This document shows, piece by piece, positions 53,095-62,439 of a stretch of DNA of 64,000 nucleotides. This stretch comes from JASLQO01 sp002327525 (GTDB lineage: Bacteria; Pseudomonadota; Gammaproteobacteria; Pseudomonadales; Azotimanducaceae). The position numbers were made by a program, and so were the translations under genes. Every line of letters starts with the position of its first letter. Within the stretch, counting starts at the first letter, position 1. The notes under the pieces were generated by a model. It ran no database searches, was not told where the DNA came from, and saw only the letters and a program-made list of their open reading frames with translations. Where the stretch lies: NCBI GenBank assembly GCA_030744435.1, contig JASLQO010000015.1:1-64000 (forward strand), read 5' to 3'.

Positions 53095-53877
53095 ATGAGC
53101 AATGTCATCCGATATGGCCAACAGGACCACATCGGTGTCATCACGCTATCGCGCCCCGAGGCAATGAATTCACTCACCTACCAGTCCTACCTGGAGCTGG
53201 AAGACCTCGTGCGCGGCACCGATGCCCGGGTATTGGTGATTACCGGGGAAGGGCGGGCCTTCTGTGCGGGAGACGACGTAAAGCAGATTCTAGGCAGCAG
53301 CCAGCCCGCGCCGGAGGAGTTCGTTGAGCGTGCCGCGCGCACTGGTGGTTTAACACCCGCCGCGGATGCATTGCTCGGCACGGACGTTCCGGTAGTCGCA
53401 GCGGTCAACGGTCCGGCGGTTGGCTGGGGCATGGAGCTGGCGCTGATGGCCGATATCCGGGTTGCTTCCGAGAATGCGCGCTTCGGTGAACTGTTCGTCA
53501 TACGCGGGCTGTGTTGCGATGCCCCGGGGCTGGGTCGTCTGGCTGCGCTCGTTGGTCGGGAGCGGGCGGCGGAGCTCCTGTTCACCGGTGAGGTGATCGA
53601 TGCGCATACCGCGCTCGACATCGGACTCGTTTCCCGGGTGGTACCGCATGAGGAACTGATGTCCGAGGCGATGGCCGTGGCGGCAAAGATCGCGGTCAAC
53701 CCCCCGCTGGCGGTACAGGCGCTGAAGGCGGGACTAAGACGTACCGTGGAACCCGACTGGCGGGATACGGGACGATGGGCCAGTCAGCAAATCGGGCGGC
53801 TGCGCAAGACCGAAGACAGTGCCGAGGGGGTGAAGGCTTTTCTTGAGAAGCGTAAGCCCAGGTACGTCGGAAGGTAA
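53095..53877 (+). CDS. Enoyl-CoA hydratase/isomerase family protein
   Basis: 260 residues, crotonase fold: GVITLSRPEAMNSLTYQSYLEL, the oxyanion-hole block GEGRAFCAGDDVKQ, and VVAAVNGPAVGWGMELALMADIRVASENARFGELFVIRG. Where hydratases normally have the second catalytic Glu, this protein reads LCCDAPGLGRL, so it may be an isomerase or another crotonase-type enzyme. ATG at 53095 after GGAGAACA is the start; the long frame back to 52891 overlaps the broken amidohydrolase. It probably works with the MaoC and acyl-CoA dehydrogenase genes that follow. Confidence 0.9.
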   Translation: MSNVIRYGQQDHIGVITLSRPEAMNSLTYQSYLELEDLVRGTDARVLVITGEGRAFCAGDDVKQILGSSQPAPEEFVERAARTGGLTPAADALLGTDVPVVAAVNGPAVGWGMELALMADIRVASENARFGELFVIRGLCCDAPGLGRLAALVGRERAAELLFTGEVIDAHTALDIGLVSRVVPHEELMSEAMAVAAKIAVNPPLAVQALKAGLRRTVEPDWRDTGRWASQQIGRLRKTEDSAEGVKAFLEKRKPRYVGR

Positions 53878-53912
53878 GATCGCCCGGGCTTCGCCCGAGA
53901 GATGCTCCGGGC

Positions 53913-54326
53913 TCAGCGGTCTATCCACCCGGGTCCCTGACGGCTGGCAAGTTCGCCGTCGATCTCCAGATCGACACGCTCTGTATAGAATGCGACGTAG
54001 CCCGCAAGAGGCATACATTCGTCAAACGGCGCCAGATAGGCCCACATGACGTCCTTGAGCATACCGTCGCTACTTGTGAGGCTCCAATAGCTCGCATGAC
54101 CCTTGAACGGGCAATACGTGGAAGTGTCGGTGGGTTCGATAAGCGTCTGATCGACGTCCGTCATCGGCAGATACCACACCGGATGATGGCGTGATTCGGT
54201 GACCGCCAGCGGGGATTTAGTATCGGCGATTACATTGTCACCGGCGAGCACCCTAATGTGGGTTTGCGTTGGCGCGATGCTCACTTCGTAGTCCGGGTGT
54301 TTTTCGAAACCGGGTGCACCTGCCAT
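53913..54326 (-). CDS. DUF427 family protein
   Basis: 137 residues, a beta-rich single domain. HIRVLAGDNVIADTKSPLAVTESRHHPVWYLPMTDVDQTLIEP, then STYCPFKGHASYWSL, is the diagnostic DUF427 pattern (the CPFKG(x)A motif). The function is unknown; in some bacteria such domains occur near CoA-ester metabolism. It is divergent from the MaoC gene, with its own promoter in 54327-54452. Confidence 0.9.
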   Translation of the reverse strand: MAGAPGFEKHPDYEVSIAPTQTHIRVLAGDNVIADTKSPLAVTESRHHPVWYLPMTDVDQTLIEPTDTSTYCPFKGHASYWSLTSSDGMLKDVMWAYLAPFDECMPLAGYVAFYTERVDLEIDGELASRQGPGWIDR

Positions 54327-54452
54327 GTCGTGCTCCTATTGTGTGTCTGGGCGGATCATATAAGGGTAGTGACATCCGCGCGGGTGTCAAAGAGCGCGGC
54401 CGGTATGATGAAATGGAGCGCAAACCGAACAACGACTGATATGGAGAACGAC

Positions 54453-54971
54453 ATGGTGGCTGAAGCAAGGCCGGTGGGAGAAAATCGCTACCGGGAATCG
54501 TACGGGCGTTATCTGGAGGATTTCAACGTTGGCGATGTTTACGAGCACCGTCCGGGCAGGACCATCACTGAGTCCGACAACTCTTGGTTCACGTTGCTGA
54601 CTATGAATCAACATCCGCTGCATTTCGACAAGGAATATGCGGCGAAGAGTGAATTCGGACAGGTGTTGGTCAACTCCTGCCTGACGGTGTCCATTGTCAC
54701 CGGAATGTCGGTATCGGATGTGAGTCAGAAAACGGTGGCCAATCTGGGTTGGCGGGAGATACGGCTGACGGGACCCGTGTTCGTGGGCGACACGCTCTAC
54801 GCGGAATCGGAAGTGCTCGACATACGCGATTCGAAATCGCGCCCCAATCAGGGCATCGTCACGATTCGCACGCGCGGTACGAAGCAGGACGGTACTCAGG
54901 TTCTCGATTGCGAACGCGCGATGCTCATACCCCAACGCGGGCACGCCGTGGACGACTTGGTGGATTACTGA
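54453..54971 (+). CDS. MaoC-like (R)-specific enoyl-CoA hydratase
   Basis: 172 residues of hot-dog fold: EDFNVGDVYEHRPGRTITESDNSWFTLLTMNQHPLHFDKEYAAKSEFGQVLVNSCLTVSIVTGM. The catalytic Asp/His of the hydratase are in NQHPLHFD. The pattern is close to mesaconyl-CoA hydratase-like MaoC proteins (GWREIRLTGPVFVGDTLYAESEVL). ATG at 54453 has GGAG 8 bases ahead; ATG at 54441 would contain that GGAG. Its stop overlaps the acyl-CoA dehydrogenase start (TGATG). Confidence 0.9.
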   Translation: MVAEARPVGENRYRESYGRYLEDFNVGDVYEHRPGRTITESDNSWFTLLTMNQHPLHFDKEYAAKSEFGQVLVNSCLTVSIVTGMSVSDVSQKTVANLGWREIRLTGPVFVGDTLYAESEVLDIRDSKSRPNQGIVTIRTRGTKQDGTQVLDCERAMLIPQRGHAVDDLVDY

Positions 54972-56113
54972 TGGATGCCGATTCCGAGCGGCTGATCCTC
55001 GACTCGGTCGAGCGTTTCCTCACGCAGGAAGTTCGACCGGTTGCGCGCGATCTCGAACTGGCGGATGAGTATCCCCACGATCTGGTGGAGAAAATGAAGA
55101 CACTGGGGCTCTTTGGCGCCACCATATCGGAGCGTTACGGCGGTCTCGGCTTACCGGCGTCGACGTACGCCAAGATCGTGGAGCGTGTATCCGCGGTGTG
55201 GATGTCCGTGTCCGGGATATTCAACTCACACCTCATCATGTGCGCGGCGGTCGAGCGTTTTGGCAGCGAAGCGATGAAGGAGGCATTTTTACCGCGAATG
55301 GCGAGCGGGGAGCTGCGCGGGGGTATAGCGCTGACCGAACCTGATTGCGGCACCGATCTGCAGGCGGTGCGCACACGCGCGGTGCGCGAAGGGGATGAAT
55401 ATGTCATCAGCGGTACCAAACAGTGGATAACCAACTCGGTGCAGGGCAACGTGCTGGCCGTGCTTGTGAAGACGGATCTGCATGCACAGCCAAGGCACAA
55501 AGGCATGAGTCTGCTGTTGGTGGAGAAGAAGGCGGGTTACGTGGCCACGAAGCTCGCAAAGCTCGGCTACAAGGGGGTCGATACCGGCGAGGTGCTGTTC
55601 GACCAGGTACGGGTTCCGGTCGCGAATCTGGTGGGGGAGGCACAAGGGCGGGGTCTGCAACAGATTCTCTCCGGCCTTGCGCTTGGGCGTATCAACGTTG
55701 CGGCACGGGGTGTCGGTGTGGCGCGGGCCTCGCTCGATGCATCGCTCGGTTATGCCCAACAACGCAAAACGTTCGATGTGCCCATTGCTGAACATCAGGC
55801 CATCCAGATCAAACTCGCGGACATGGCCACGCGAGTGGAGGCCGCGAGGCTGCTAACCGAGAAAGCGGCACTTGCCTACGATTCCGGTGAACGGTGCGAC
55901 CTGGAGGCGGGTATGGCGAAGCTGTTTGCGACCGAGGCGGCAGTCGAAAACTCGATGGAAGCGCTCAGGATTCACGGTGCGTACGGGTACTCCCCGGACA
56001 ACGTGGTGGAGCGCTACTACCGCGACGCACCGCTCCTGGTAGTGGGTGAGGGCACCAACGAACTACAGCGCATCATCATCGCGCGCCAATTGGTGGAGCG
56101 AAATCCAGTCTAG
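54971..56113 (+). CDS. Acyl-CoA dehydrogenase
   Basis: 380 residues. It contains GGIALTEPDCGTDLQAVRTRAV (FAD-binding strand), ISGTKQWITNSVQGNVLAVLVKTD, ARGVGVARASLDASLGYAQQRKTFDVPIAEHQAIQ and the C-terminal RIHGAYGYSPDNVVERYYRDAPLLVVGEGTNELQRIIIARQL. The Glu in GEGTNE is at the catalytic-base position. It oxidises an acyl-CoA to the 2-enoyl-CoA and passes electrons to ETF. Coupled to the MaoC gene, it gives dehydrogenation and then hydration. Confidence 0.93.
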   Translation: MDADSERLILDSVERFLTQEVRPVARDLELADEYPHDLVEKMKTLGLFGATISERYGGLGLPASTYAKIVERVSAVWMSVSGIFNSHLIMCAAVERFGSEAMKEAFLPRMASGELRGGIALTEPDCGTDLQAVRTRAVREGDEYVISGTKQWITNSVQGNVLAVLVKTDLHAQPRHKGMSLLLVEKKAGYVATKLAKLGYKGVDTGEVLFDQVRVPVANLVGEAQGRGLQQILSGLALGRINVAARGVGVARASLDASLGYAQQRKTFDVPIAEHQAIQIKLADMATRVEAARLLTEKAALAYDSGERCDLEAGMAKLFATEAAVENSMEALRIHGAYGYSPDNVVERYYRDAPLLVVGEGTNELQRIIIARQLVERNPV

Positions 56114-56211
56114 ATGATCTGTGGAAAGTGTCCGGGTCAGGCGGCCTGGAAGAGAGGCTCGCCCGCATGTTGGTCGGGCAATCTGAGCCTCAAACCTAGC
56201 TGGATGCACCC

Positions 56212-56691
56212 ATGAAAGCCCTGGACTCACAGGTCATCAACTACCTGAATCAAGCCCTCAAGAACGAACTCACCGCCATCAATCAGTACTTTCTGCACGC
56301 TAAGATGTATGAGAATTGGGGTATGAAGGCGCTCGCGTATAAGACGCGGGAGGAGTCCATCGACGAGATGAAGCACGCCGATGAGCTGCTGGAGCGCATC
56401 CTGTTTCTCGAGGGTCTGCCGAACCTGCAGGATCTCGGTAAGCTCAGGATAGGTCAAAACGTGCCCGAGATGTTGAAGTGCGACCGGGAGCTTGAAATGG
56501 AGGCCATCCCATTGCTGCGCGAGGCCATCGCATTCTGTGAGGAGACGGGCGATTATGTCTTGAGGTACCTGTTCCGAGAGATCCTTTCGTGCGAGGAAGA
56601 TCACGTCGACTGGCTCGAAACCCGCCTCGATCTCATCGACAAAACCGGGCTCGAAAACTACATTCAATCGCAGATGGCGGCGGCTGACTAA
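56212..56691 (+). CDS. bfr: Bacterioferritin
   Basis: 159 residues, a four-helix haem ferritin that stores iron in a 24-subunit shell. The ferroxidase ligands are Glu19, Glu52, His55, Glu95, Glu128 and His131; the haem axial Met is Met53 ([11 protein letters not shown]). [19 protein letters not shown] and DVLRYL-type helices are typical. It is one residue longer at the N-terminus than E. coli Bfr. Single gene with about 98 bases upstream; no clear Fur box seen. No Bfd gene is adjacent. Confidence 0.96.
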   Translation: MKALDSQVINYLNQALKNELTAINQYFLHAKMYENWGMKALAYKTREESIDEMKHADELLERILFLEGLPNLQDLGKLRIGQNVPEMLKCDRELEMEAIPLLREAIAFCEETGDYVLRYLFREILSCEEDHVDWLETRLDLIDKTGLENYIQSQMAAAD

Positions 56692-57000
56692 CTGCCAGGC
56701 GGTGCCCGGCTCGTCCCTGAACGAGACGCATTGCGTTGTTGCATCACGACGTCAAATGGGCAATCCTTCAGTCGGGAGGGTTCCCGATACTGGCGACTAC
56801 CGGAATCTGTGGATGTCGTCTGTTCGACGCACGATCAAATAGGATCGGAGTTGGCCGGGACGATCGAATAAAAGCAATAATGGCCGAATATGATTCCCTG
56901 GCACCCGTTACCCAAGAGTAATGTGTTTTTATAGCCGAGGAGAAGAGACATGACTGTAATCGCTAAGGCATCACGTATGCCTGAAGAGGAGGGGTAGACG
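56692..57000. other. Intergenic region bfr to TonB-dependent receptor
   Basis: 309 bases. The first part has short GC-rich inverted repeats after bfr (56694-56730); the middle is AT-rich (56870-56935) and may hold the receptor promoter. The end contains the 15-codon leader ORF listed separately. Confidence 0.5.
56950..56997 (+). CDS. Possible 15-residue leader peptide
   Basis: ATG ACT GTA ... GGG TAG encodes MTVIAKASRMPEEEG, with a strong ribosome binding site GAGGAGAAGAG at 56937-56947. It ends 3 bases before the receptor ATG. The GAGGAGGGG inside its last codons is also the receptor's Shine-Dalgarno, so its translation would directly affect initiation of the receptor. No homologue recognised; it may be chance. 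Confidence 0.4.
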   Translation: MTVIAKASRMPEEEG

Positions 57001-59871
57001 ATGCGTATAATTCGCACAGCCGCGGTGGGTTTCGTCGTGGCTATATTTTCCAGTTTTGCTTCCGCCGAGGAGGGTCGGCGTATTGAGGAGATCGTGGTCA
57101 CCGCTGAGAAACGCGAATCCACGGTGTCGGATACGTCCATTTCCATCACGGCGTTCGGCGAGGATATGCTCGAGGACATGGGCATTCAGGGGCCTAACGA
57201 ACTGGTGAACTTCATTCCATCCACCACGCGGGATGCATACGACATTCGTATCCGCGGCGTGGGACGCAACTTCCGCGCACTAGGCGGTGACCCAGGTGTT
57301 GCCACCTACTATAACGGAGTCTACTCCGAGGATTTCGGCATCGCGGCGACAGAGAACGGTCTATATGACGTGCAGCGGGTGGAAGTACTGCGGGGACCGC
57401 AGGGAACGCTCTACGGGCGCAATGCCATCGGTGGGGCGCTCAACTACATCAACAACGCGCCCACTTACGAATTCGAGGGCGAACTGCGCGCGCAAGTTGG
57501 CAGTTTCAATACCCGTGAGGTTTATGGAGTGTTGTCGGGCCCGGTGATAGACGATGTACTGGCGGTTCGACTCACCGGCGTGAAGCGCGACCGGGACGGG
57601 TCACAGGACGGCATCGCGGGCACCGAAGATCTCAACACGATTCACGATCAGAACTTCGCCATCGCGCTGAAGTGGAATATCAGCGACGCTTGGGAAGCCA
57701 ACATACGCTGGAACGACCGCGCCTCCGATCGGATCATCGGACAGAGCATCATAATCGATGAGGGTCTCTATGACCGCCGCGGCCAGACCTTCCGGGACGA
57801 CTCACTGTATGTGTATGGCGTGCGCGGTACAACTGGTGTGCCCATCAGCTATTTTGGTACAGACGGTGGACCCAATGGTGGAGTACCCCTGACAGCCACC
57901 GATGCCGGGGCCATTCCATTCACGGATCCGTTGTCGGGCGCCACGGTTTACGGTGCGCTCAACAGGGCAGGCGTTGATCCGGCACACTTTCCATATACTC
58001 CAACGGGAGCGTTCGGTATCAGCGGTGTGCCGTTAAACAGTCCAGACGATCTGGACGACGTCAAAAACTGGGGCATCAGTGACAACACGAACGATGAAGT
58101 GTTCGACCACAATGCTGTCACTTTCGACCTGACCTGGGATATCAACGACACAACTAGTCTGAAGTACATAGGCGGATACTCAGATTTCAGGTACACCTTC
58201 GATCTTGACATCGATCGTTCTCAGAGTGACCTCGGCACGTACAGAGCGACCGTCATCGAGGACGTCTATACCTACTCGCACGAACTGCAACTACTATGGC
58301 AGATCGGTGACAAGCTCCAGATGACGAGTGGCATCTACAATTTCTACTCCAACCGTTATCAGGACTACACACTCACTGACGCGGCGGGACAGGGGCGTAT
58401 TACCGACCCCACGAATTACGGCAATCTCGCACTCGCGTTCGGTGCACCCTTCGGTACGCCCATGGAGTTCGTACTCGGGAACCATTCGCCGCTCGGTACC
58501 GCACCGGTGGGGACCAGCGTATCGGGTGTATGGGGAGGCGATCCTCTGGGACACGTCTATCATCACCAGAACCTCGTGGAGAATACCTCCTATGCCGTGT
58601 TCACTCAGGGAACCTACACTTTCAACGACGAGTTTTCCGTGGTCGTGGGTGTGCGCTGGGCGGAGGACGAGAAGGAAGCGTTCGAGGACCGTGGCGGGTA
58701 TTTCGAGTTCGCCAGCTTTCTGTCGCCGTACCTTTCAGACTTGTTCGGCATCGGCCCCTCGTTTTTTCCGGGTATGACACCACTCGCCGCCGCCAATATT
58801 CTGATGGGTAACGCGGCGCCGAGCGGTAATCCCGACAATCCCATCATACCTCTGTGCTCGCCCACCGCCAGCAGCTGTCCTAATCCGATGCGCCTGGTGG
58901 GTGTTCCGGTGTCTTACAACAGTCGCGTGACTGACAAGCAGAAGTGGGACGATGTCACATGGCGGCTGAACTTCGACTGGACGCCTACCGACGACATCCT
59001 CGTATACCTCTCCGCCACGACGGGGTACCGCGCCGGAGGTTTTTCGTTGGGCGTGACCGATGCTCGTGACGTGGCGCGTGACCCGCTCACTGGTATGCCT
59101 CTGCCGGGGGGGGACATCAAACCGCTCACGTATGATGAGGAAACCGTTCTGGCATACGAGGTCGGCTACAAGGGCACGCATTTCGATGGTCAGCTACAGC
59201 TGTTCGCATCCATCTATCTCTACGACTATGAAGGATATCAGGACCGGGTCAATGCGTTCGATGCGGTCAGACAGCAGAGCGTGGACGTTGTGCAGAACGC
59301 AGGAGATGCCAAGAACAGTGGCTTTGAAGTGGAATTCATGTGGCTTGCGAGTGACAACCTGACGATTGGCGGGAACTACAGTCTCACCAAGACGGAGTAC
59401 GACAGCGACTACTTCGTGCTCGATTACGAAGATCCGAGTGTACCCATCGGGGTGTTCGGTTCGATCGCCGATGGTACGAATCCGCTTTACTATACCTCGA
59501 ACGTGAAGGGCAACGAACTCAAGCGCATACCCGAACACAAGGCAACGATCTGGGCATCCTATGACTGGATCTTCTCGAGCGGTATATTGAGCACGACCAT
59601 CGTGCACTCATACACCGGAGAGTACCAGACGACGCCACTCGATCGGCGCATCGACCTCACGCCGGATCGCAATCGAACCGATATCTCTCTGATCTGGCGC
59701 GATAATACGGACCGTTGGGTCGTGCGTGCGTTCGTCGACAACGTGTTCGACGATCAGAACCTGCGCGGGGTCAATGCTGGTGGTCAGGGCGACAACTTCC
59801 GGCGGACCGGTGACGTCCTGTATCCGCGCTATGCAGGACTGGATGTAACCTGGCGTTTCGGCGGTATCTGA
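57001..59871 (+). CDS. TonB-dependent outer membrane receptor
   Basis: 956 residues: a signal peptide (AAVGFVVAIFSSFASA), a TonB-box-like segment RRIEEIVVTAEKRES, and the plug domain with LVNFIPSTTRDAYDIRIRGVGRNF and VEVLRGPQGTLYGRNAIGGALNYIN. A 22-strand beta-barrel with many aromatic residues ends in YAGLDVTWRFGGI. This is the large 'carbohydrate/unknown substrate' type of receptor common in marine proteobacteria, not a recognisable siderophore type. It is followed by a terminator shared with the convergent PQQ dehydrogenase, and the two are probably functionally linked. Confidence 0.92.
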   Translation: MRIIRTAAVGFVVAIFSSFASAEEGRRIEEIVVTAEKRESTVSDTSISITAFGEDMLEDMGIQGPNELVNFIPSTTRDAYDIRIRGVGRNFRALGGDPGVATYYNGVYSEDFGIAATENGLYDVQRVEVLRGPQGTLYGRNAIGGALNYINNAPTYEFEGELRAQVGSFNTREVYGVLSGPVIDDVLAVRLTGVKRDRDGSQDGIAGTEDLNTIHDQNFAIALKWNISDAWEANIRWNDRASDRIIGQSIIIDEGLYDRRGQTFRDDSLYVYGVRGTTGVPISYFGTDGGPNGGVPLTATDAGAIPFTDPLSGATVYGALNRAGVDPAHFPYTPTGAFGISGVPLNSPDDLDDVKNWGISDNTNDEVFDHNAVTFDLTWDINDTTSLKYIGGYSDFRYTFDLDIDRSQSDLGTYRATVIEDVYTYSHELQLLWQIGDKLQMTSGIYNFYSNRYQDYTLTDAAGQGRITDPTNYGNLALAFGAPFGTPMEFVLGNHSPLGTAPVGTSVSGVWGGDPLGHVYHHQNLVENTSYAVFTQGTYTFNDEFSVVVGVRWAEDEKEAFEDRGGYFEFASFLSPYLSDLFGIGPSFFPGMTPLAAANILMGNAAPSGNPDNPIIPLCSPTASSCPNPMRLVGVPVSYNSRVTDKQKWDDVTWRLNFDWTPTDDILVYLSATTGYRAGGFSLGVTDARDVARDPLTGMPLPGGDIKPLTYDEETVLAYEVGYKGTHFDGQLQLFASIYLYDYEGYQDRVNAFDAVRQQSVDVVQNAGDAKNSGFEVEFMWLASDNLTIGGNYSLTKTEYDSDYFVLDYEDPSVPIGVFGSIADGTNPLYYTSNVKGNELKRIPEHKATIWASYDWIFSSGILSTTIVHSYTGEYQTTPLDRRIDLTPDRNRTDISLIWRDNTDRWVVRAFVDNVFDDQNLRGVNAGGQGDNFRRTGDVLYPRYAGLDVTWRFGGI

Positions 59872-59888
59872 TCCGGATCAGAGCAACT

Positions 59889-59921
59889 AAAGCGCCACAC
59901 GCAACCAGCGTGTGGCGCTTT
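59889..59921. terminator. Bidirectional intrinsic terminator
   Basis: AAAGCGCCACACGC, a 5-base loop AACCA, then the complementary GCGTGTGGCGCTTT: a perfect 14-bp stem flanked by A-run and T-run (TTTTGTT). It can stop transcription from both the TonB-dependent receptor and the convergent dehydrogenase. Confidence 0.92.
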
Positions 59922-59923
59922 TG

Positions 59924-61846
59924 TTATTCGGGTAATGCGTAGGCGATGAGATGATCGCCAGGCTCGCTGAATCCACCCCAATGGCTGCCGGAGGCGATGA
60001 CCACGTACTGGCGCCCATTTGCCAGTTGGTAGGTCATTGGACTGCTATTCGCGGTGGTGGGCATCTCGGCCTGCCACAATACCTCGCCGGTTGAAACGTC
60101 GAATGCACGAAACTGATGATCGAGCGAGGCTGCGACGAAGACGAGTCCGCCCGCCGTCAGCATGGGTCCGCCGATCGCGGGCGTTCCCTCGATCCACCAG
60201 AACGGAAACGGGGCGATGTTGCGCGTCGTGCCGAGCGGGACGCTCCAGCGTACTTTGCCGGCGACCAGATCCAATGCATCGAGCGTACCCCATGGCGGCC
60301 TCGTACAGGGCATACCGAGCGGCGAACTGAGCTGATCGACAACCGCGCAGTAAGGCGTACCTAGCTGCTGGCCACCAGATCCTGATGCTTCGCACTCCTC
60401 ACGTGGCGTCAGGCGCACGCTGGACGGATAGCGCATGGTGACCAGTATCGTGAGACCGGTACGCGGATCCACGGCCGGAGAACCCCAGTTGTTGCCGCCC
60501 CCGTTGCCCGGAAAGAACACGCTGCCTTCGAGCGATGGCGGGGTGTAGATGCCTTCATTGCGCAATGTCTCGATCTGATCGCGGCAAACGCCCTCGTCCC
60601 AGAACGTGAAGCCCCAGGCATCGTCTGCGGTGAGCGGTGTCTGAATCATGTGCGGCACGTGGGTCGGAAACGGTTGGGTGGAGGAGAGGTACTCACCTGG
60701 AACCGGGTCTTGCGGGACGGGGCGTTCCTCCACCGGCCAGACGGGTTCGCCCGTTTCACGATTCAGAACGAATGTCAGCCCCATCTTGGTCGGCTGCACC
60801 AGGGTCGGGATGATGCGGCCATCCACGTTCAGATCGACCAGTGTCGGCTGCGCCGGCGTGTCGTAGTCCCAGATATCATGGTGTACGAACTGAAAGTGCC
60901 AGACCCGCTCTCCGGTGGTTCCGTCAAGCGCGACCACCGAACTTGAGTATTCATCGAGCCCCTTGCGATGACCACCGTAGAAATCGGGAGACGTGTTGCC
61001 GGTCGGGGCAAACACCAGATTACGTTGCTCATCGAGGGAGAGCAGCGACCAGACGTTGGTCGTGCCGCTGCGATATGTGCCGTCCTCGTTGAGCTGTTCG
61101 AGTTCCGGCGGAACCGGATTCCAGGCCCAGCGGAACGCGCCGGTGCGCACATCGTAGGCGCGCACGACACCGCTTGGGACACCGACACGGGAGTTATCCA
61201 GAACCATGGCTCCCGTGATGACGGTGTCGCCGAGAATTGCGGGCGGTGAGGTAATGGCGTATTCGTATGGCTGGTGCTCGGAGAGTCCGTGAGTGACGTC
61301 CACCTGGCCCCCGTCGCCGAAATCGGTGCAGGGTTCACCCGTTGCTGCATCCAGAGCGATCAGACGAGCATCGAGCGTGCCTTCGATGATGCGGTGTTCA
61401 CAACCCCCTTCCTTACCTGATTTCCAGCTGCTCACGCCGCGGCAGTTCGGGAGGAAGTCGGCGAACTTGTCCACCTTCGGGTCGTAGCGCCACTTCTCCT
61501 CACCGGTTGCGGCGTCCAGTGCGAATACCATGTTGAACGGCGAGCAGTAGTAGAGCGTCTCATCTATCAGGATCGGCGTGACCTGCAGGGCGCTCTGCGA
61601 GAACACACCTTTTTCGAAGTCCCGGTGGCGCATGTCTCCCGAGTTGTGTATCCAGACCTGTTCGAGGTCACCGACGTTCCCGGCATTGATCTGATCCGCC
61701 GGGGAGAAGTGGGTGCCGCCCGGCGTTGCCCCATAGGACGGCCATCCCGCGGACGCTGCCCACGCGACAGAAGAAAGCACAAACGAGGCGATGAGCGCAT
61801 GCAGGATGGGTGCAATGAGTGTACGCCGCAAGGTCTGACTCCGCAC
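59924..61846 (-). CDS. PQQ-type quinoprotein dehydrogenase (periplasmic)
   Basis: 640 residues: a signal peptide (LIAPILHALIASFVLSSVAWAAS) and an eight-bladed beta-propeller with tryptophan docking repeats such as ALDAATGEEKWRYDP, VVALDGTTGERVWHFQ and FDVSTGEVLWQAEMP. WPSYGATPGGTHFSPADQI at the start, QFVHHDIWDYDTPAQPTLVDL and GNGGGNNWGSPAVDP are typical of the glucose/quinate/shikimate dehydrogenase branch without the membrane anchor. It oxidises an alcohol or sugar in the periplasm and needs PQQ. It may donate electrons to the haem lipoprotein encoded divergently at 61954. Substrate unknown. Confidence 0.9.
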   Translation of the reverse strand: MRSQTLRRTLIAPILHALIASFVLSSVAWAASAGWPSYGATPGGTHFSPADQINAGNVGDLEQVWIHNSGDMRHRDFEKGVFSQSALQVTPILIDETLYYCSPFNMVFALDAATGEEKWRYDPKVDKFADFLPNCRGVSSWKSGKEGGCEHRIIEGTLDARLIALDAATGEPCTDFGDGGQVDVTHGLSEHQPYEYAITSPPAILGDTVITGAMVLDNSRVGVPSGVVRAYDVRTGAFRWAWNPVPPELEQLNEDGTYRSGTTNVWSLLSLDEQRNLVFAPTGNTSPDFYGGHRKGLDEYSSSVVALDGTTGERVWHFQFVHHDIWDYDTPAQPTLVDLNVDGRIIPTLVQPTKMGLTFVLNRETGEPVWPVEERPVPQDPVPGEYLSSTQPFPTHVPHMIQTPLTADDAWGFTFWDEGVCRDQIETLRNEGIYTPPSLEGSVFFPGNGGGNNWGSPAVDPRTGLTILVTMRYPSSVRLTPREECEASGSGGQQLGTPYCAVVDQLSSPLGMPCTRPPWGTLDALDLVAGKVRWSVPLGTTRNIAPFPFWWIEGTPAIGGPMLTAGGLVFVAASLDHQFRAFDVSTGEVLWQAEMPTTANSSPMTYQLANGRQYVVIASGSHWGGFSEPGDHLIAYALPE

Positions 61847-61953
61847 AAAAAACGAGCGCCGATGCTAACAGGGATTGCTGACGGATACTCCGGCCGGGTG
61901 CGTTTGCCCGTGGCTTGGTTTAGTCTTGCTGCGCCCCAATCCATGGAAAGTGT

Positions 61954-62427
61954 GTGGACATTCATTTCAATGGGATCATGTTCGTCGTCATCGCCGCAAT
62001 GCTTGCAGGGTGCGAGCAACCGCCTCCACCCGAGGAGCCCTACCAGTCGGTCACTGACGTCGCCGGTCTGATGCGGCAGGTACTGGAACCTGCCTCGGAT
62101 GTGCTGTGGGATTCGGCCGGTTCCATCATGACGGAGGCCGGTGAGGAGCGCCTCGCGCCGACGACCGACGAGGGCTGGCTCGTCGTGCAGCAACAGGCGA
62201 CAGTCGTCGCCGAGTCGGGCAACACGTTGATGATGCCTACTTATGCACCGGATCAGGGCGACTGGGTGGAATTCTCGAAGGGGCTCGTGGCAGCCGGCAA
62301 GGTGGCCATGGAAGCCGCGGCCAATCAGGATGAAGAGGCGCTGTTTCAGGCGGGTGCGCGTCTGTACAGCGTGTGTGTGGCGTGTCACCAGCTCTACTGG
62401 ACCAACGCGCCGCAGGCGGCCGAATAA
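61954..62427 (+). CDS. Haem-binding lipoprotein (c-type, CxxCH)
   Basis: 157 residues. The N-terminus FVVIAAMLAGCEQPPPPEE is a lipoprotein signal with the lipobox Cys. The mature part is mostly helical and ends with CVACHQLYW, a covalent haem c site close to the C-terminus as in cytochrome c'/c556-like proteins. Start GTG at 61954 with GGAAAG ahead; ATG 61978 is another possibility. It is divergent from the PQQ dehydrogenase and begins a run with the next gene. Confidence 0.82.
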   Translation: MDIHFNGIMFVVIAAMLAGCEQPPPPEEPYQSVTDVAGLMRQVLEPASDVLWDSAGSIMTEAGEERLAPTTDEGWLVVQQQATVVAESGNTLMMPTYAPDQGDWVEFSKGLVAAGKVAMEAAANQDEEALFQAGARLYSVCVACHQLYWTNAPQAAE

Positions 62428-62439
62428 CCGGCAGGCACT

